Below are positions 43,245-52,877 of a stretch of DNA of 64,000 nt, one piece after another; the stretch's first letter is position 1, and each line of letters opens with the position of its first letter. The position numbers and the translations under genes were made by a program. Location of the stretch: positions 1 to 64,000 of the forward strand of contig JBJOIT010000007.1 in the NCBI GenBank assembly GCA_046046915.1, given 5' to 3'. The notes beneath the pieces are model-generated. The model saw nothing but the letters and a program-made list of their open reading frames with translations. It ran no database searches and was not told the DNA's origin. Origin of the DNA: JBEEJZ01 sp046046915. Lineage in GTDB: Bacteria; Pseudomonadota; Gammaproteobacteria; Burkholderiales; Burkholderiaceae_C.

Positions 43245-45377
43245 TCAGGCAGCCAGTCGGGACAGGTCAGCCACACGGTTCATGGCCTCATGCAGGCTCT
43301 TGAGCAGGCCCTGGCGGTTGAGGCGCAAGTCCATCTCTTCCGCATTGACCATGACTCCGTCAAAAAACGCATCAACGGGTGCGCGCAGGGCTGCCAGCAC
43401 TTGCAGCGAACCTGTGTAGTCGCCCGCTTCGAAACGAGTCTGAGCCACGGGCAGCACCTGTTGCATCTGGGCATACAGGGTTTTTTCAGCCTCTTCCTGC
43501 AAGAGCACGGGGCTGACGTGGGCGTCCACCTCGCCGGCCTTCTTCAGGATGTTGCCGATGCGTTTGTTGGCGGCGGCCAGCGCAGGGCTCTCGGGCAGGG
43601 CGGCGAATGCACGCACGGCTTGCAGACGCTGCGACACTTGGCCCAGACGTTGCGGGCGCAGCGCCAGCACCGCATCAACTTCTTGCGCGCTGTAACCCTG
43701 CTCACGCAGGGAGCCAGCCAGACGGTCGAACATGAAGTCCAGCAGGGGCGCGCTGGGGTCGCTGATCAAATCGCCAAAGGCTGGTACGGCGCTGGCCACC
43801 AGGCCATCCAGCGCCAGAGGCAGATCACGTTCGACGAGCATGCGTATGACCCCCAGCGCGTGGCGGCGCAGGGCAAATGGGTCGCGGTCGCCACTGGGCA
43901 AATTGCCGATGCCGAACATGCCCACCAGGGTTTCGAGCTTGTCGGCCAGCGCGACCACCAAACCTGTGGTGTTGCGCGGCAGCTCATCACCGGCAAAACG
44001 CGGCTTGTAATGGTCTTCGATGGCTTGCGCCACCTCGGTAGACAGGCCATCGTGACGGGCGTAATAGCCGCCCATGATGCCCTGCAGCTCGGGAAACTCA
44101 CCCACCATGTCGGTCAGCAAGTCGGTCTTGGCCAGGCGTGCGGCCGTATCAGCCTGCTGGGCCAGCTCGCCGCCGCCCAGCTGCTGGGCGATCGCACGGG
44201 CAATGGCACGCACACGGGTCATGCGCTCGCCCTGGGTGCCGAGCTTGTTGTGATAGACCACCTTGTCCAGGCCCTCCACGCGGGCGTCCAGGGTCTTTTT
44301 GCGGTCCTGATCGAAGAAGAACTTGGCATCTGCCAGGCGGGGTCGCACCACACGCTCGTTACCGCCGGTCACCGCGCTGGTGTCTGCGGGGCTGATGTTG
44401 CTCACCACCAAAAACTGGTTGGTGAGCTTGCCGGCGGCATCCAGCAGGGGAAAGTATTTCTGGTTGGCCTTCATGGTCAGGATCAGGCACTCTTGAGGCA
44501 CTTCCAGGAACTGGGGCTCAAAAGCGCAGATCAGCACATTGGGGCGTTCCACCAAGGCCGTGACTTCGTCCAGCAGGGCATCGTCCTCAATGGGCCGGCA
44601 GCCACCGCCCACCGAGGCCGCGGCAGCAGCCAACTGGCGCACGATCTCCGCACGGCGCTCGGCAAACGAGGCAATCACCGCACCGTCACGCGCCAAGATA
44701 GCGGCGTAGCTGTCGGCATCTGTCAGCACCACGGGCGACACCGCCGCTTCAAAGCGGTGGCCTTGCGTGCTGTTGCCCGCACGCAGGCCCAGCGCCCGCA
44801 CTGGCACCACCGTGCTGCCGTGCAGCGCCACCAAGCCGTGCGCCGGGCGCACAAAGTTCACGCTGCTCCAGCCGGGCAGATCGCAATCAGCTTCGAGCTG
44901 GTAGGTCATGACCTTGGGGATCGGCAGTTTGGCCAGTGAATCTTCCAGGGCTTTCTGCAATCCGGCTTCCAGCGTGGCGCCACTGACCAGGCTGTCGTAA
45001 AACAGGGCTTCGGCTTTGCCGTCCGGGGCACGCTTGAGCGCGGCCACGGTGGCCGCCGGGTCAGACACATCGGCACCCAGTGCTTGCAGTTTTTTGAGCA
45101 AGGCGGGCGTGGCTTCGCCCGCAGCGTTCAGGCCCACGGTCACGGGCATCAGCTTTTGCTGCACGGCCTTGTCAGCGGCCTTGGTCGCCACCTGGGTGAT
45201 GTGTGCGGCCAAACGGCGTGGCGACGCAAAAGGCGTGACCACCGCGTCGGCGCCTGTCAGGCCATGGGCACGGAGCTGGTCCGCGAGTTGGCTGGCAAAG
45301 GCCTCACCCAGCTTCTTGAGCGCCTTGGGTGGCAACTCTTCTACAAACAGTTCGATCAGCAGGTTTTGGGTTGTCAT
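43245..45377 (-). CDS. glyS: Glycyl-tRNA synthetase, beta subunit
   Basis: 710 residues. Landmarks: MTTQNLLIELFVEELPPKALKKLGEAFASQL at the N-terminus, the family blocks FASPRRLAAHI, YFPLLDAAGKLTNQFLVVSN, GNERVVRPRLADAKFFFDQD and YHNKLGTQGERMTRV, GEFPELQGIMGGYYARHDG, and the C-terminal ADKLETLVGMFGIGNLPSGDRDPFALRRHALGVIR region. It forms the alpha2-beta2 enzyme with GlyQ, which lies 3 bases upstream on the same strand. Confidence 0.97.
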   Translation of the reverse strand: MTTQNLLIELFVEELPPKALKKLGEAFASQLADQLRAHGLTGADAVVTPFASPRRLAAHITQVATKAADKAVQQKLMPVTVGLNAAGEATPALLKKLQALGADVSDPAATVAALKRAPDGKAEALFYDSLVSGATLEAGLQKALEDSLAKLPIPKVMTYQLEADCDLPGWSSVNFVRPAHGLVALHGSTVVPVRALGLRAGNSTQGHRFEAAVSPVVLTDADSYAAILARDGAVIASFAERRAEIVRQLAAAAASVGGGCRPIEDDALLDEVTALVERPNVLICAFEPQFLEVPQECLILTMKANQKYFPLLDAAGKLTNQFLVVSNISPADTSAVTGGNERVVRPRLADAKFFFDQDRKKTLDARVEGLDKVVYHNKLGTQGERMTRVRAIARAIAQQLGGGELAQQADTAARLAKTDLLTDMVGEFPELQGIMGGYYARHDGLSTEVAQAIEDHYKPRFAGDELPRNTTGLVVALADKLETLVGMFGIGNLPSGDRDPFALRRHALGVIRMLVERDLPLALDGLVASAVPAFGDLISDPSAPLLDFMFDRLAGSLREQGYSAQEVDAVLALRPQRLGQVSQRLQAVRAFAALPESPALAAANKRIGNILKKAGEVDAHVSPVLLQEEAEKTLYAQMQQVLPVAQTRFEAGDYTGSLQVLAALRAPVDAFFDGVMVNAEEMDLRLNRQGLLKSLHEAMNRVADLSRLAA

Positions 45378-45380
45378 GGT

Positions 45381-46301
45381 TCAGGCCGCCTTCTTGCTCA
45401 TTTGCTCCACCCAGGCGCGCGGCGCCAGCGGAAAGCCCAGTCGTTCGCGGCTGTCAAAGTAACTTTGGGCCACACTGCGGGCCAGGTTGCGGATGCGGCC
45501 TATGAAGGCGGCTCGTTCGGTCACGCTGATGGCGCCCCGGGCATCCAGCAAATTGAAACTGTGCGCCGCTTTGAGCACCTGCTCATAAGCCGGCAGGGCC
45601 AGTTGTTGTTCCATCAGATGCTTGGCCTGCTTCTCATGCGCATTGAAGGCCGTGAACAGAAAATCCGCGTCGCTGTGTTCGAAGTTGTAGGTGGACTGCT
45701 CCACTTCGTTTTGCTTGTAGACGTCGCCATAGGTCAGGCGGGTACCGTCCGGGGCTTCGGTCCAGGTCAGGTTGTAGACGTTGTCCACGCCCTGCAGATA
45801 CATGGCCAAGCGCTCCAGGCCGTAGGTGATTTCACCCGTGATGGGCTTGCAATCGATACCGCCCACTTGCTGGAAGTAGGTGAACTGCGTCACTTCCATG
45901 CCGTTGAGCCAGACCTCCCAGCCCAGGCCCCAGGCGCCCAGGGTTGGGTTTTCCCAGTCGTCCTCGACAAAACGGATGTCGTTTTTCTTGAGGTCAAATC
46001 CCAGGGCTTCAAGGCTACCCAGATACAGCTCCAGAATGTTGCTGGGCGCGGGCTTCAGCACCACCTGGTACTGGTAGTAGTGCTGCAGACGATTGGGGTT
46101 TTCGCCATAGCGGCCATCCTTGGGGCGGCGGCTGGGCTGCACGTAGGCAGCCTTCCAGGGCTCGGGACCCAGGGCTCGCAAGAAGGTGGCGGTGTGCGAA
46201 GTGCCTGCACCGACCTCCATGTCATAGGGCTGCAGCAAAGCGCAGCCCTGCTCGGCCCAGTAGGACTGCAATTTCAGGATGATTTGTTGGAAGGTCAACA
46301 T
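45381..46301 (-). CDS. glyQ: Glycyl-tRNA synthetase, alpha subunit
   Basis: 306 residues, full length. MLTFQQIILKLQSYWAEQGCALLQPYDMEVGAGTSHTATFLRALGPEPWKAAYVQPSRRPKDGRYGENPNRLQHYYQYQVVLKP is the nearly invariant N-terminal region; it carries class II tRNA synthetase motifs. The start at 46301 is set by this conserved beginning. It is the first gene of the glyQ-glyS pair and follows lnt after a 114-base gap that shows a short G+C-rich hairpin without a T-tract. Confidence 0.97.
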   Translation of the reverse strand: MLTFQQIILKLQSYWAEQGCALLQPYDMEVGAGTSHTATFLRALGPEPWKAAYVQPSRRPKDGRYGENPNRLQHYYQYQVVLKPAPSNILELYLGSLEALGFDLKKNDIRFVEDDWENPTLGAWGLGWEVWLNGMEVTQFTYFQQVGGIDCKPITGEITYGLERLAMYLQGVDNVYNLTWTEAPDGTRLTYGDVYKQNEVEQSTYNFEHSDADFLFTAFNAHEKQAKHLMEQQLALPAYEQVLKAAHSFNLLDARGAISVTERAAFIGRIRNLARSVAQSYFDSRERLGFPLAPRAWVEQMSKKAA

Positions 46302-46415
46302 AGCAAAGGGCGCGAACGCCTCGAATCTCTCTGGTCTGTGGCCGCCCCGGCGGGGCCCGCACGCGAAGCCGCAGATTTTACGGGGCAACGCGCGCCCCGT
46401 TGGGGCTGGGCGGCC

Positions 46416-47999
46416 TCAGGCCTGTGCTGCCGATTGCGCTTTTCGGCGCACGGCCCAGGTGGCCAACACCACCGCAGCGCATGCCAACCACACCGGCCAC
46501 TGCCCCCAGCGGGAGACCCACCAGGCAAAAGGCGTGATCCCCGTGCGCCCCGTCACCTCGCCCAGGAGCACGCCCCTGGTGTGGCGTGGGAGGGCCTGGG
46601 TCACTCGGCCCATGTGGTCGATGATGGCGGTGTCTCCGGTGTTGGTGGCGCGAATCACAGGGCGTTCAAACTCCAGCGCCCGCATGCGGCTGATGTGGCG
46701 GTGCTGATCCAGCGCCACGGTGTTACCAAACCAGGCCAGGTTGCTCACATTCACCAGCACGGTGGGCGCTTGATCTGGCAGCAGAAAACGGGCGCCCAGC
46801 TCCTCGCCAAACAAGTCCTCGTAGCAGACATTGGGCGCCAAACGCTGGCCTTGCCACTCAAAGGAAGTCTGGCCCACACTGCCACGATTGAAGTCGCCCA
46901 AAGGAATGTTCATTAAGTTGGTGAACCACCGAAACAAGGGGGGAATGAACTCGCCGAAGGGCACCAGGTGGTGTTTGTCGTATTGGTAATAGCCCACCCC
47001 GGCGGCTGGCACAGGCTTCAGGCCCACCACGGAATTGGTGTAGCCCTGGGCCAGGTCGCCCAAGGGCATGCCCAACAAGGCAGCCTGTGAACCAGACGCA
47101 AAAGCGCGGTTCAAAGCGGGCCAGTAGTCCGGTGGCAACTGCTGAGGCAGCAGGGGCAAAGCGGTCTCAGGCGCCACCACCAGCGCCGCCGGCTGTACCC
47201 GCAACTGCTCGCCGTACCACTGCAAGGCATCGGCGACCCCGGTGCCCATCTGAAACTTCTCGTCTTGTGCAATGTTGCCCTGCAACAAGGCCACGCTCAG
47301 GCCACCGTTGGCCACGCTATAACTGGGCAAGGGCGTCGGGCTCCACCAGAACGCAGGGCTCACCAGCACCACGCCCGCCAGCACTTGCCACCTCTTAGGC
47401 CTAGCCCACACACCCGCCAGGACTGCCGCGACGAAGGCCACCAAAGCGGTAAGTCCGTAGGCCCCCAGCCACTTCACCAGCACCCCCAGCCCGTTGACAT
47501 GGGCATAAGCAGCAGCACCCCAGCCAAATCCGGTCAACCAGGTGCCCCGCGCCATTTCGGCCATCGTCCACAGTGCGGCAAACAGCGCTGAGCGCGCCCA
47601 AACACCGCTGGGCGCGATGGCACGGTAGACAGCACCCGCCAGCGCGTAATACGCGGCCAGCGCTAGCGCCAGCGCCAGCACTGCCAAGGCAGCCAAGGGG
47701 GCGCTCAGATCACCATAGGTGTTCATGGCGACAAACAGCCACCAGAAGGTGCCGACCAGCCAGCTGGTGGCAAACACCCAAGCCCTTGCAGCTGCCTGCC
47801 CAGGCGACTGGGCTACCTGGAGCTGTGCCACCAACACCGCCATGGCCAACAGTTGCAGCCAGCCTGCGGGCTCGTGGTTCCAGGGTGTGGACAACGCCAG
47901 GGCATGGGCCAGGCCGGCCATGACGAGGAACAGACCGGACCAAGTCAACGGGTACAAGGCCTTGCGATGCGTCAAGGGCTGGGCGAGACCTTGAACCAC
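46416..47999 (-). CDS. lnt: Apolipoprotein N-acyltransferase
   Basis: About 527 residues; the membrane part (about six helices) is followed by a nitrilase-like catalytic domain. Catalytic triad of the family: Glu in VVAPETALPLLP, Lys in YDKHHLVPFGEFIPP, and Cys in PNVCYEDLFGEEL, with NVSNLAWFGNTVALDQHRHISRMRALEFERPVIRATNTG. It N-acylates lipoproteins. The start is uncertain: GTG at 47999 overlaps the end of corC by 28 bases, TTG at 47975 by 4 bases. It is translationally linked to corC, the classical corC-lnt pair. Confidence 0.93.
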   Translation of the reverse strand: MVQGLAQPLTHRKALYPLTWSGLFLVMAGLAHALALSTPWNHEPAGWLQLLAMAVLVAQLQVAQSPGQAAARAWVFATSWLVGTFWWLFVAMNTYGDLSAPLAALAVLALALALAAYYALAGAVYRAIAPSGVWARSALFAALWTMAEMARGTWLTGFGWGAAAYAHVNGLGVLVKWLGAYGLTALVAFVAAVLAGVWARPKRWQVLAGVVLVSPAFWWSPTPLPSYSVANGGLSVALLQGNIAQDEKFQMGTGVADALQWYGEQLRVQPAALVVAPETALPLLPQQLPPDYWPALNRAFASGSQAALLGMPLGDLAQGYTNSVVGLKPVPAAGVGYYQYDKHHLVPFGEFIPPLFRWFTNLMNIPLGDFNRGSVGQTSFEWQGQRLAPNVCYEDLFGEELGARFLLPDQAPTVLVNVSNLAWFGNTVALDQHRHISRMRALEFERPVIRATNTGDTAIIDHMGRVTQALPRHTRGVLLGEVTGRTGITPFAWWVSRWGQWPVWLACAAVVLATWAVRRKAQSAAQA

Positions 48000-48829
48000 T
48001 TGACCGCGCCGCCACGCGTGTGCAGCACCACAAAATCCAGGCCACACAGGCTGTAGCGCTCGCCGCGCTTGGGCACATGGCCCATTTCATGCGCAATCAG
48101 ACCGCCAATGGTGTCGAATTCGTCCTCGGGGTCGGCCCCCACCAGCGTGACGCCAAAAGCATCGTTCACCCGGTCGATGGCAATGTCGCCACTGACGCGG
48201 TAGGTGCGGTCGGCCAGCGCGTAGATGTCGCCAGGATTCTCGGGAAGATCAAACTCATCCTCGATCTCCCCCACGATTTGTTCCAGCACGTCCTCAATGG
48301 TGATGAGCCCGGCGACACGACCGAACTCGTCTATCACGATGGCCAGATGGTTGCGGTTGCCCCGGAACTCGCGCAGCAGGTCGTTCAGACCTTTACTCTC
48401 TGGCACAAAAACAGCTGGCCGTAGCAGGGCACGAATATTGAGCTCCGGCGCCCGCTGCAACTTGAGCAGATCCTTTGCCAGTAGGATGCCAATGATGTTT
48501 TCGCGATCCCCCTCAAACACTGGAAAGCGCGAGTGCGCCGTGTCGATCACCACATGCAGCATGGTGTCCATGGGCGCCTGAATGTCGAGCAGGTCCATGC
48601 GGGTGGCTGGCACCATGACTTCGCCTGCGCTCATTTCTGCCATGCGAATCACGCCTTCGAGCATGTTGCGCGACTCGGCGTCGATCACATGGTTGTCCTC
48701 GGCATCGGCCAAGGTTTCCATCAGTTCAGCGGTTGAATCCGGGCCGGGATGGATAAATTCGGCCAGCTTTTGCAGAAATGTGCGCTTGTCTTCCCGTTCG
48801 GAAGGGCGCGCAGGATGAGGGTCGGACAC
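47972..48829 (-). CDS. corC: HlyC/CorC-family CBS-domain protein
   Basis: 285 residues. Two CBS domains (MVPATRMDLLDIQAPMDTMLHVVIDTAHSRFPVFEGDRENIIGILLAKDLL; LRPAVFVPESKGLNDLLREFRGNRNHLAIVIDEFGRVAGLITIEDVLEQIVGEIEDEFD) are followed by a transporter-associated CorC_HlyC domain (YRVSGDIAIDRVNDAFGVTLVG...TIGGLIAHEMGHVPKRGE). It has no membrane segment and is the soluble CorC/YbeX type, linked to Mg2+/Co2+ efflux or ribosome maturation in relatives. The start is a GTG at 48829. It is the first gene of the corC-lnt pair. Confidence 0.93.
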   Translation of the reverse strand: MSDPHPARPSEREDKRTFLQKLAEFIHPGPDSTAELMETLADAEDNHVIDAESRNMLEGVIRMAEMSAGEVMVPATRMDLLDIQAPMDTMLHVVIDTAHSRFPVFEGDRENIIGILLAKDLLKLQRAPELNIRALLRPAVFVPESKGLNDLLREFRGNRNHLAIVIDEFGRVAGLITIEDVLEQIVGEIEDEFDLPENPGDIYALADRTYRVSGDIAIDRVNDAFGVTLVGADPEDEFDTIGGLIAHEMGHVPKRGERYSLCGLDFVVLHTRGGAVKWFKVSPSP

Positions 48830-48891
48830 TGCGGTTTGGCGGATTCGCCGTTGTTTCGATGCCTCTAGGATAGCGGATGGATCTGACAGCC

Positions 48892-49611
48892 TTATGGCGA
48901 CAGTTCGCGTGCTGCCTTGAGCAAACGCTCGCGCAGGGTGCGAAACTGCCCAAACACCTGCCGCAACTGGCGGGCATGTAGCTTGAGCTGGTAGTCGGTT
49001 TGAGCCACTTGCTCATCGATCAGGGCAGAAACGCGGCTGTCCAGCGTCGCGGGTAAAAGCTGCAAGTGCGCTTCAGTCTCAGTGCCCTGACGTTCGACAG
49101 CGGCGCCCACAACGTGGGCAATACGCACCATGGCCGTGTTTTCGCTCAAAGCGTGAATCTGCAACTGAGTGACACCCTCATTGCGCGCATGGGTCACAGC
49201 GCGTTCAATCAGGCGCAGGCCATAACCCCGTCCCCGGGCTGAGGCCGCCACGGATACGCCAAACTCGGCCGCAGGCTCCTGTCCCCAGCGTTGCACAAAG
49301 GCCAGATGCGCCATCGCCAACAGTTCAAGCTTGCGGTTGAAGATGCCAAAAATGGTATCCAGGTCGAAATGCAGGCTGTCGGTGTAGCGCCGAATCTGGT
49401 CATCGCTGGCCATGTGCCCAAAACGCAGGTAGCGGTCACGCTCGGGGAGTGCAAGCAAATGCCGGGTCACCTGTTCACGGTGTTCAGTCCCCAATCGCCG
49501 TATGGGCACCAAGCCCGCGCGGCGATCCGAATCGCTGTGGGCACCAGAGACAGCGTCCTCGCTCCTAGCGCTGGCTGATGTTGGAGGCAAATCCTTGGGT
49601 GGCGTGGTCAT
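48892..49611 (-). CDS. GNAT-family N-acetyltransferase
   Basis: 239 residues. The core (VPIRRLGTEHREQVTRHLLALPERDRYLRFGHMASDDQIRRYTDSLHF) is typical of a GNAT subfamily common in this group; the acetyl-CoA loop is VSVAASARGRGYGLRLIERAVTHARNEGVTQLQIHALSENTAMVRIA. Target unknown. It has an N-terminal hydrophilic region of about 35 residues and a C-terminal extension of about 60 helical residues. It lies in a gap between the corC group and cheB and seems to be transcribed alone. Confidence 0.85.
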   Translation of the reverse strand: MTTPPKDLPPTSASARSEDAVSGAHSDSDRRAGLVPIRRLGTEHREQVTRHLLALPERDRYLRFGHMASDDQIRRYTDSLHFDLDTIFGIFNRKLELLAMAHLAFVQRWGQEPAAEFGVSVAASARGRGYGLRLIERAVTHARNEGVTQLQIHALSENTAMVRIAHVVGAAVERQGTETEAHLQLLPATLDSRVSALIDEQVAQTDYQLKLHARQLRQVFGQFRTLRERLLKAARELSP

Positions 49612-49702
49612 GCATGAAATATAAGGGTTAACCCTAGATTTGCACGAAACACTATCAAAACCCTAGCACATTGGGGGCCATCCCCCAATCGCAGCGGAGC
49701 GC

Positions 49703-50788
49703 TCAGACCCGGTAACGGTCGACGGACCCGCGCAATTTGGCCATCAGCGCACCGGCAATGGCGGTGACAGGCAGGACTTCGTCAGCAGCACCGTGGGCGA
49801 TGGCTTCACGTGGCATGCCAAACACGATGCAACTGGCCTCGTCTTGCACAAAGTTGTAGCTGCCCGCATCCTTCATCTCACGCATGGCCTTGGCCCCGTC
49901 AGCCCCCATGCCGGTGAGCATGATGCCGTAGGCATTGCGCCCCACCAGCGCTGCCGCCGACTTGAACAGAACCTCCACCGAAGGCTTGTGCCGGTTCACC
50001 GGCTCGCCATCTTCCACCACCGCCACATAGTTGGCGCCGCTGCGGCCAATACGAAATTGTTTGCCTCCCGGCGCAATATAGGCATGCCCCGGCAAGATGC
50101 GCTCGCCGTTTTCGGCCTCTTTCACCGTCATTTGACACAAGCTGTTCAAACGGGCCGCAAAACTGGTGGTAAAGCCAGGCGGCATGTGTTGTGTGATGGC
50201 AATGGCCGGGCAATCTGCCGGCAGGCGTATCAGTACCTCTTTGACGGCCTCAGTGCCACCGGTCGACGAGCCGATACAGATCAACTTCTCGGTAGACAGT
50301 CGCCCCATCAGGGCGGGTGCAGACTCGGTGCTGGCGGGTTTGCTGGGCAGCCCGGCCGTAGGGGCGATAGCCGCGCGTTTGATACGCGCCGCAGCCGCCA
50401 CGCGAATCTTGTCGACGATCATGCCGGCGAGCTCCTTGATGCCGTCGGTCAGACCTATACGCGGTTTGGCCACAAAGTCGACCGCGCCCAGCTCCAGCGC
50501 GCGCATGGTGACCTCGGCGCCGCGTTCGGTCAAGGTCGAAATCATGACCACCGGCATGGGCCGCAGGCGCATGAGCCGACCCAGAAAATCAAGGCCATCC
50601 ATGCGGGGCATTTCCACGTCCAGGGTGATCACGTCCGGGTTGAGCTCACGAATCATTTCACGCGCGATCAGCGGGTCATTGGCCGTGCCCACACATTCCA
50701 TGTCCGCTTGCCGATTGATGATTTCAGCCAACAGGCTACGAACCAAGGCCGAATCATCTACCACCACCACTCGAATCTTCTTCAACAC
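49703..50788 (-). CDS. cheB: Chemotaxis protein-glutamate methylesterase CheB
   Basis: 361 residues. Receiver domain: VVVVDDSALVRSLLAEII, phospho-acceptor Asp57 in TLDVEMPRMDG, SEVTM-like TLTERGAEVTMRALELGAVDFVAKP. The esterase domain carries CIGSSTGGTEAV (catalytic Ser), ITQHMPPGFT (His) and LTGMGADGAKAM (Asp). It demethylates or deamidates receptors and is activated by CheA phosphorylation. The start is GTG at 50788, preceded by GAGG; an upstream TTG at 50800 is less likely. It is the last gene of the che operon. Confidence 0.96.
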   Translation of the reverse strand: MLKKIRVVVVDDSALVRSLLAEIINRQADMECVGTANDPLIAREMIRELNPDVITLDVEMPRMDGLDFLGRLMRLRPMPVVMISTLTERGAEVTMRALELGAVDFVAKPRIGLTDGIKELAGMIVDKIRVAAAARIKRAAIAPTAGLPSKPASTESAPALMGRLSTEKLICIGSSTGGTEAVKEVLIRLPADCPAIAITQHMPPGFTTSFAARLNSLCQMTVKEAENGERILPGHAYIAPGGKQFRIGRSGANYVAVVEDGEPVNRHKPSVEVLFKSAAALVGRNAYGIMLTGMGADGAKAMREMKDAGSYNFVQDEASCIVFGMPREAIAHGAADEVLPVTAIAGALMAKLRGSVDRYRV

Positions 50789-50796
50789 CAGCCCCC

Positions 50797-51498
50797 TCAA
50801 AACAGATCGACAGACCCACCGGCCGTGGACTTGGCCACGCTTGCGGCATTGCCCCGGCGCTCTTCCACCGCCAAGGACTCGGGGTGAGAGTGAGCCAGGC
50901 GCTTGACCAGTGCCTTGCCGGTCACCGGAAAAAAGCAGACTTTGCGCGGATGGATGTCCAGGACGTCCTGAGACACCACCGGGATGCGCTCAGTGGCCAG
51001 GTAGTCACGCACAAAAGCTGTGTTGCGCTCGCCCACGTTCATGGACGTGAATCCGGCCATGACCTGCGCGCCGCCAAAAATCTTGGCCTGCATGGTCTCC
51101 CGGCGCGCGCCTTGCTTGATCAGTTCATTGATCAGCAATTCCATCGCATATGAGCCATATCGGCCAGATCCATCACCTGTGTCCCCATCCGGCAGCATAA
51201 AGTGATTCATCCCCCCGACGCGAGCCGGGCCATCCCAAATGCAGGCGGCGATGCAGGACCCCAGCACCGTCATGATGACCACATCCTGGCTGGAGACAAA
51301 GTACTCGCCGGGCAAGACCTTGACCGCGTCGTACTGAAAGTGGTGATCGGTGAAAAAGAAGGATGCCTCGCCGGGCTTGCGAGGCTGCGCCTTGAGCTGG
51401 TCCACCCGCGAGACACGGCCATCGGCATACACCTTGGGCGCGGCATTCGCCAGCGCGGGACGCGCCTTGAGGGCAGCAAAACTGGGAGGAGACTGCAT
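50797..51498 (-). CDS. cheD: Chemoreceptor glutamine deamidase CheD
   Basis: 233 residues. The core VLPGEYFVSSQDVVIMTVLGSCIAACIWDGPARVGGMNHFMLPDG contains the catalytic Cys (GSC) and the His of CheD. It deamidates Gln residues of chemoreceptors. An N-terminal stretch of about 50 residues precedes it (ANAAPKVYADGRVSRVDQLKAQPRKPGEASFFFTDHHFQYDAVKV), as is usual in betaproteobacteria. It lies between cheR and cheB with gaps of 2 and 8 bases. Confidence 0.95.
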   Translation of the reverse strand: MQSPPSFAALKARPALANAAPKVYADGRVSRVDQLKAQPRKPGEASFFFTDHHFQYDAVKVLPGEYFVSSQDVVIMTVLGSCIAACIWDGPARVGGMNHFMLPDGDTGDGSGRYGSYAMELLINELIKQGARRETMQAKIFGGAQVMAGFTSMNVGERNTAFVRDYLATERIPVVSQDVLDIHPRKVCFFPVTGKALVKRLAHSHPESLAVEERRGNAASVAKSTAGGSVDLF

Positions 51499-51500
51499 GC

Positions 51501-52379
51501 TCAGCGCCGCTCGTAAACCGTCTTGCCCTTGAGCACAAACAAATCGCGTGAGTCACCAAAATTCTCGGCGTGCCCCACAAACAACAAGCCACCCGGCTTG
51601 AGCACACGGTGGATGCGCTCCAGCACCTGGCGCTGGGTTGGGCCATCAAAGTAAATCATCACGTTGCGGCAGAACACCACATCGAAAGGCTCACGAAACG
51701 GCCAGTCGTCGCGAATCAGGTTGACACTGATGAAGTCGATAGGTCTTTGCAGCTCAGGCCTAACTCGCACCATGCCTTCATTGGCACCCTTGCCACGCAT
51801 GAAGAAGCGCTGCAGCTGCTCGGTACTGAGGTTCTTGGTACTGTCAATCTTGTAGACGCCGTTGGCTGCTGTCGCCAAGACCTTGGAGTCGATATCGCTG
51901 GCCGTCAGGGAAAAGGTCCCCTTGGGGCCCAGCGTCTCCAGCGCCGTCATGACGATGGAATAGGGTTCCTCGCCAGTGGACGCAGCACTGCACCACACCT
52001 TCCAGGGCGTCCCGGCCGGGCGAGACTTCAAGTGTTGGGCCAGCACCTCGAAGTGATGGTGCTCCCGAAAGAACGAGGTCAGATTGGTGGTGAGGGCGTT
52101 AATGAACTCCTGCCACTCCGGCCCATCGTGGTTTTCGAGCCAACCCAGGTAATCGTTGAAGCTCTGGAACCCTTTTTCACGCAAACGACGCGACAGGCGG
52201 CTGTACACCATGGCGTGTTTGCCGTCATGCAAGCTGATGCCGGCACGCTGATAAATGAGTTTCTGGACACGATCAAAGTCAGCGCTGGTCCAGGTGAACT
52301 CCCGATTCGCCTCTGTGGATGCGACCTCCGGACGGGGTCGCAAAGCGGAAGCCCGCGCCGCTGGTGGCTTAAGACTCAC
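51501..52379 (-). CDS. cheR: Chemotaxis protein methyltransferase CheR
   Basis: 292 residues. The N-terminal all-helical domain (FTWTSADFDRVQKLIYQRAGISLHDGKHAMVYSRLSRRLREKGFQSFNDYLGWLE) and the SAM-binding domain (WKVWCSAASTGEEPYSIVMTALE; FDVVFCRNVMIYFDGPTQRQVLERIHRVLKPGGLLFVGHAENF) are complete. It methylates receptor Glu residues using S-adenosylmethionine. The start is GTG, overlapping the end of cheW by 11 bases. Confidence 0.96.
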   Translation of the reverse strand: MSLKPPAARASALRPRPEVASTEANREFTWTSADFDRVQKLIYQRAGISLHDGKHAMVYSRLSRRLREKGFQSFNDYLGWLENHDGPEWQEFINALTTNLTSFFREHHHFEVLAQHLKSRPAGTPWKVWCSAASTGEEPYSIVMTALETLGPKGTFSLTASDIDSKVLATAANGVYKIDSTKNLSTEQLQRFFMRGKGANEGMVRVRPELQRPIDFISVNLIRDDWPFREPFDVVFCRNVMIYFDGPTQRQVLERIHRVLKPGGLLFVGHAENFGDSRDLFVLKGKTVYERR

Positions 52380-52857
52380 TGACGAGTCCCATGTCAGGGC
52401 TGGACATCAGATGCTCAATGTCCAACAGGATCAGCATGCGCTCGCCAAACGAGCCCAGCCCCACGACGGCGCTGCTGTCGATCATGCTGTCAATGTCGGG
52501 CGCTGGGCGCACGTTCTCTGCAGGAATCTCCATCACGTCGCTGACCGAATCCACCACCACACCCACGATGCGCTGACGCAGATTGAGAATGATCACCACG
52601 GTGGAGGTGTCGTAATTGGCACTGGCACACGCAAACTTGAGCCGCATGTCCACGATCGGCACGATGGTGCCGCGCAGGTTGATCACACCCTTGAGAAAGT
52701 CCGGTGCATTTGCAATGCGGGTTGGCCGCTCGTAGCCGCGGATTTCCTGCACCTTCAGGATGTCGATCCCATACTCTTCGCGGTCCAGACGAAAGGTCAG
52801 GTACTCGCGTGCGCCGACGGCACTTGCATGTTCCAGTTTTTCCATGGCACCCATCAT
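52369..52857 (-). CDS. cheW: Chemotaxis adaptor CheW
   Basis: 162 residues. The sequence EYLTFRLDREEYGIDILKVQEIRGYERPTRIANAPDFLKGVINLRGTIVPIVDMRLKF is the characteristic SH3-like fold of CheW, including the N-L-R-G motif that contacts CheA and receptors. It joins the receptor cluster to CheA. Downstream of cheA by 20 bases and overlapping cheR by 11. Confidence 0.97.
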   Translation of the reverse strand: MMGAMEKLEHASAVGAREYLTFRLDREEYGIDILKVQEIRGYERPTRIANAPDFLKGVINLRGTIVPIVDMRLKFACASANYDTSTVVIILNLRQRIVGVVVDSVSDVMEIPAENVRPAPDIDSMIDSSAVVGLGSFGERMLILLDIEHLMSSPDMGLVSES

Positions 52858-52877
52858 TTACCCCTTGTTGAGCATCA

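Noticed and set aside
46379..46399. G+C-rich hairpin (ACGGGGC / GCCCCGT) between glyQ and lnt
   Set aside because: No T-tract follows on either strand and the arms are short, so it is not called a terminator.
43290..46916. Long plus-strand frames (549 and 610 residues) opposite glyS, glyQ and lnt
   Set aside because: They are antisense to conserved essential genes and show only shadow composition.
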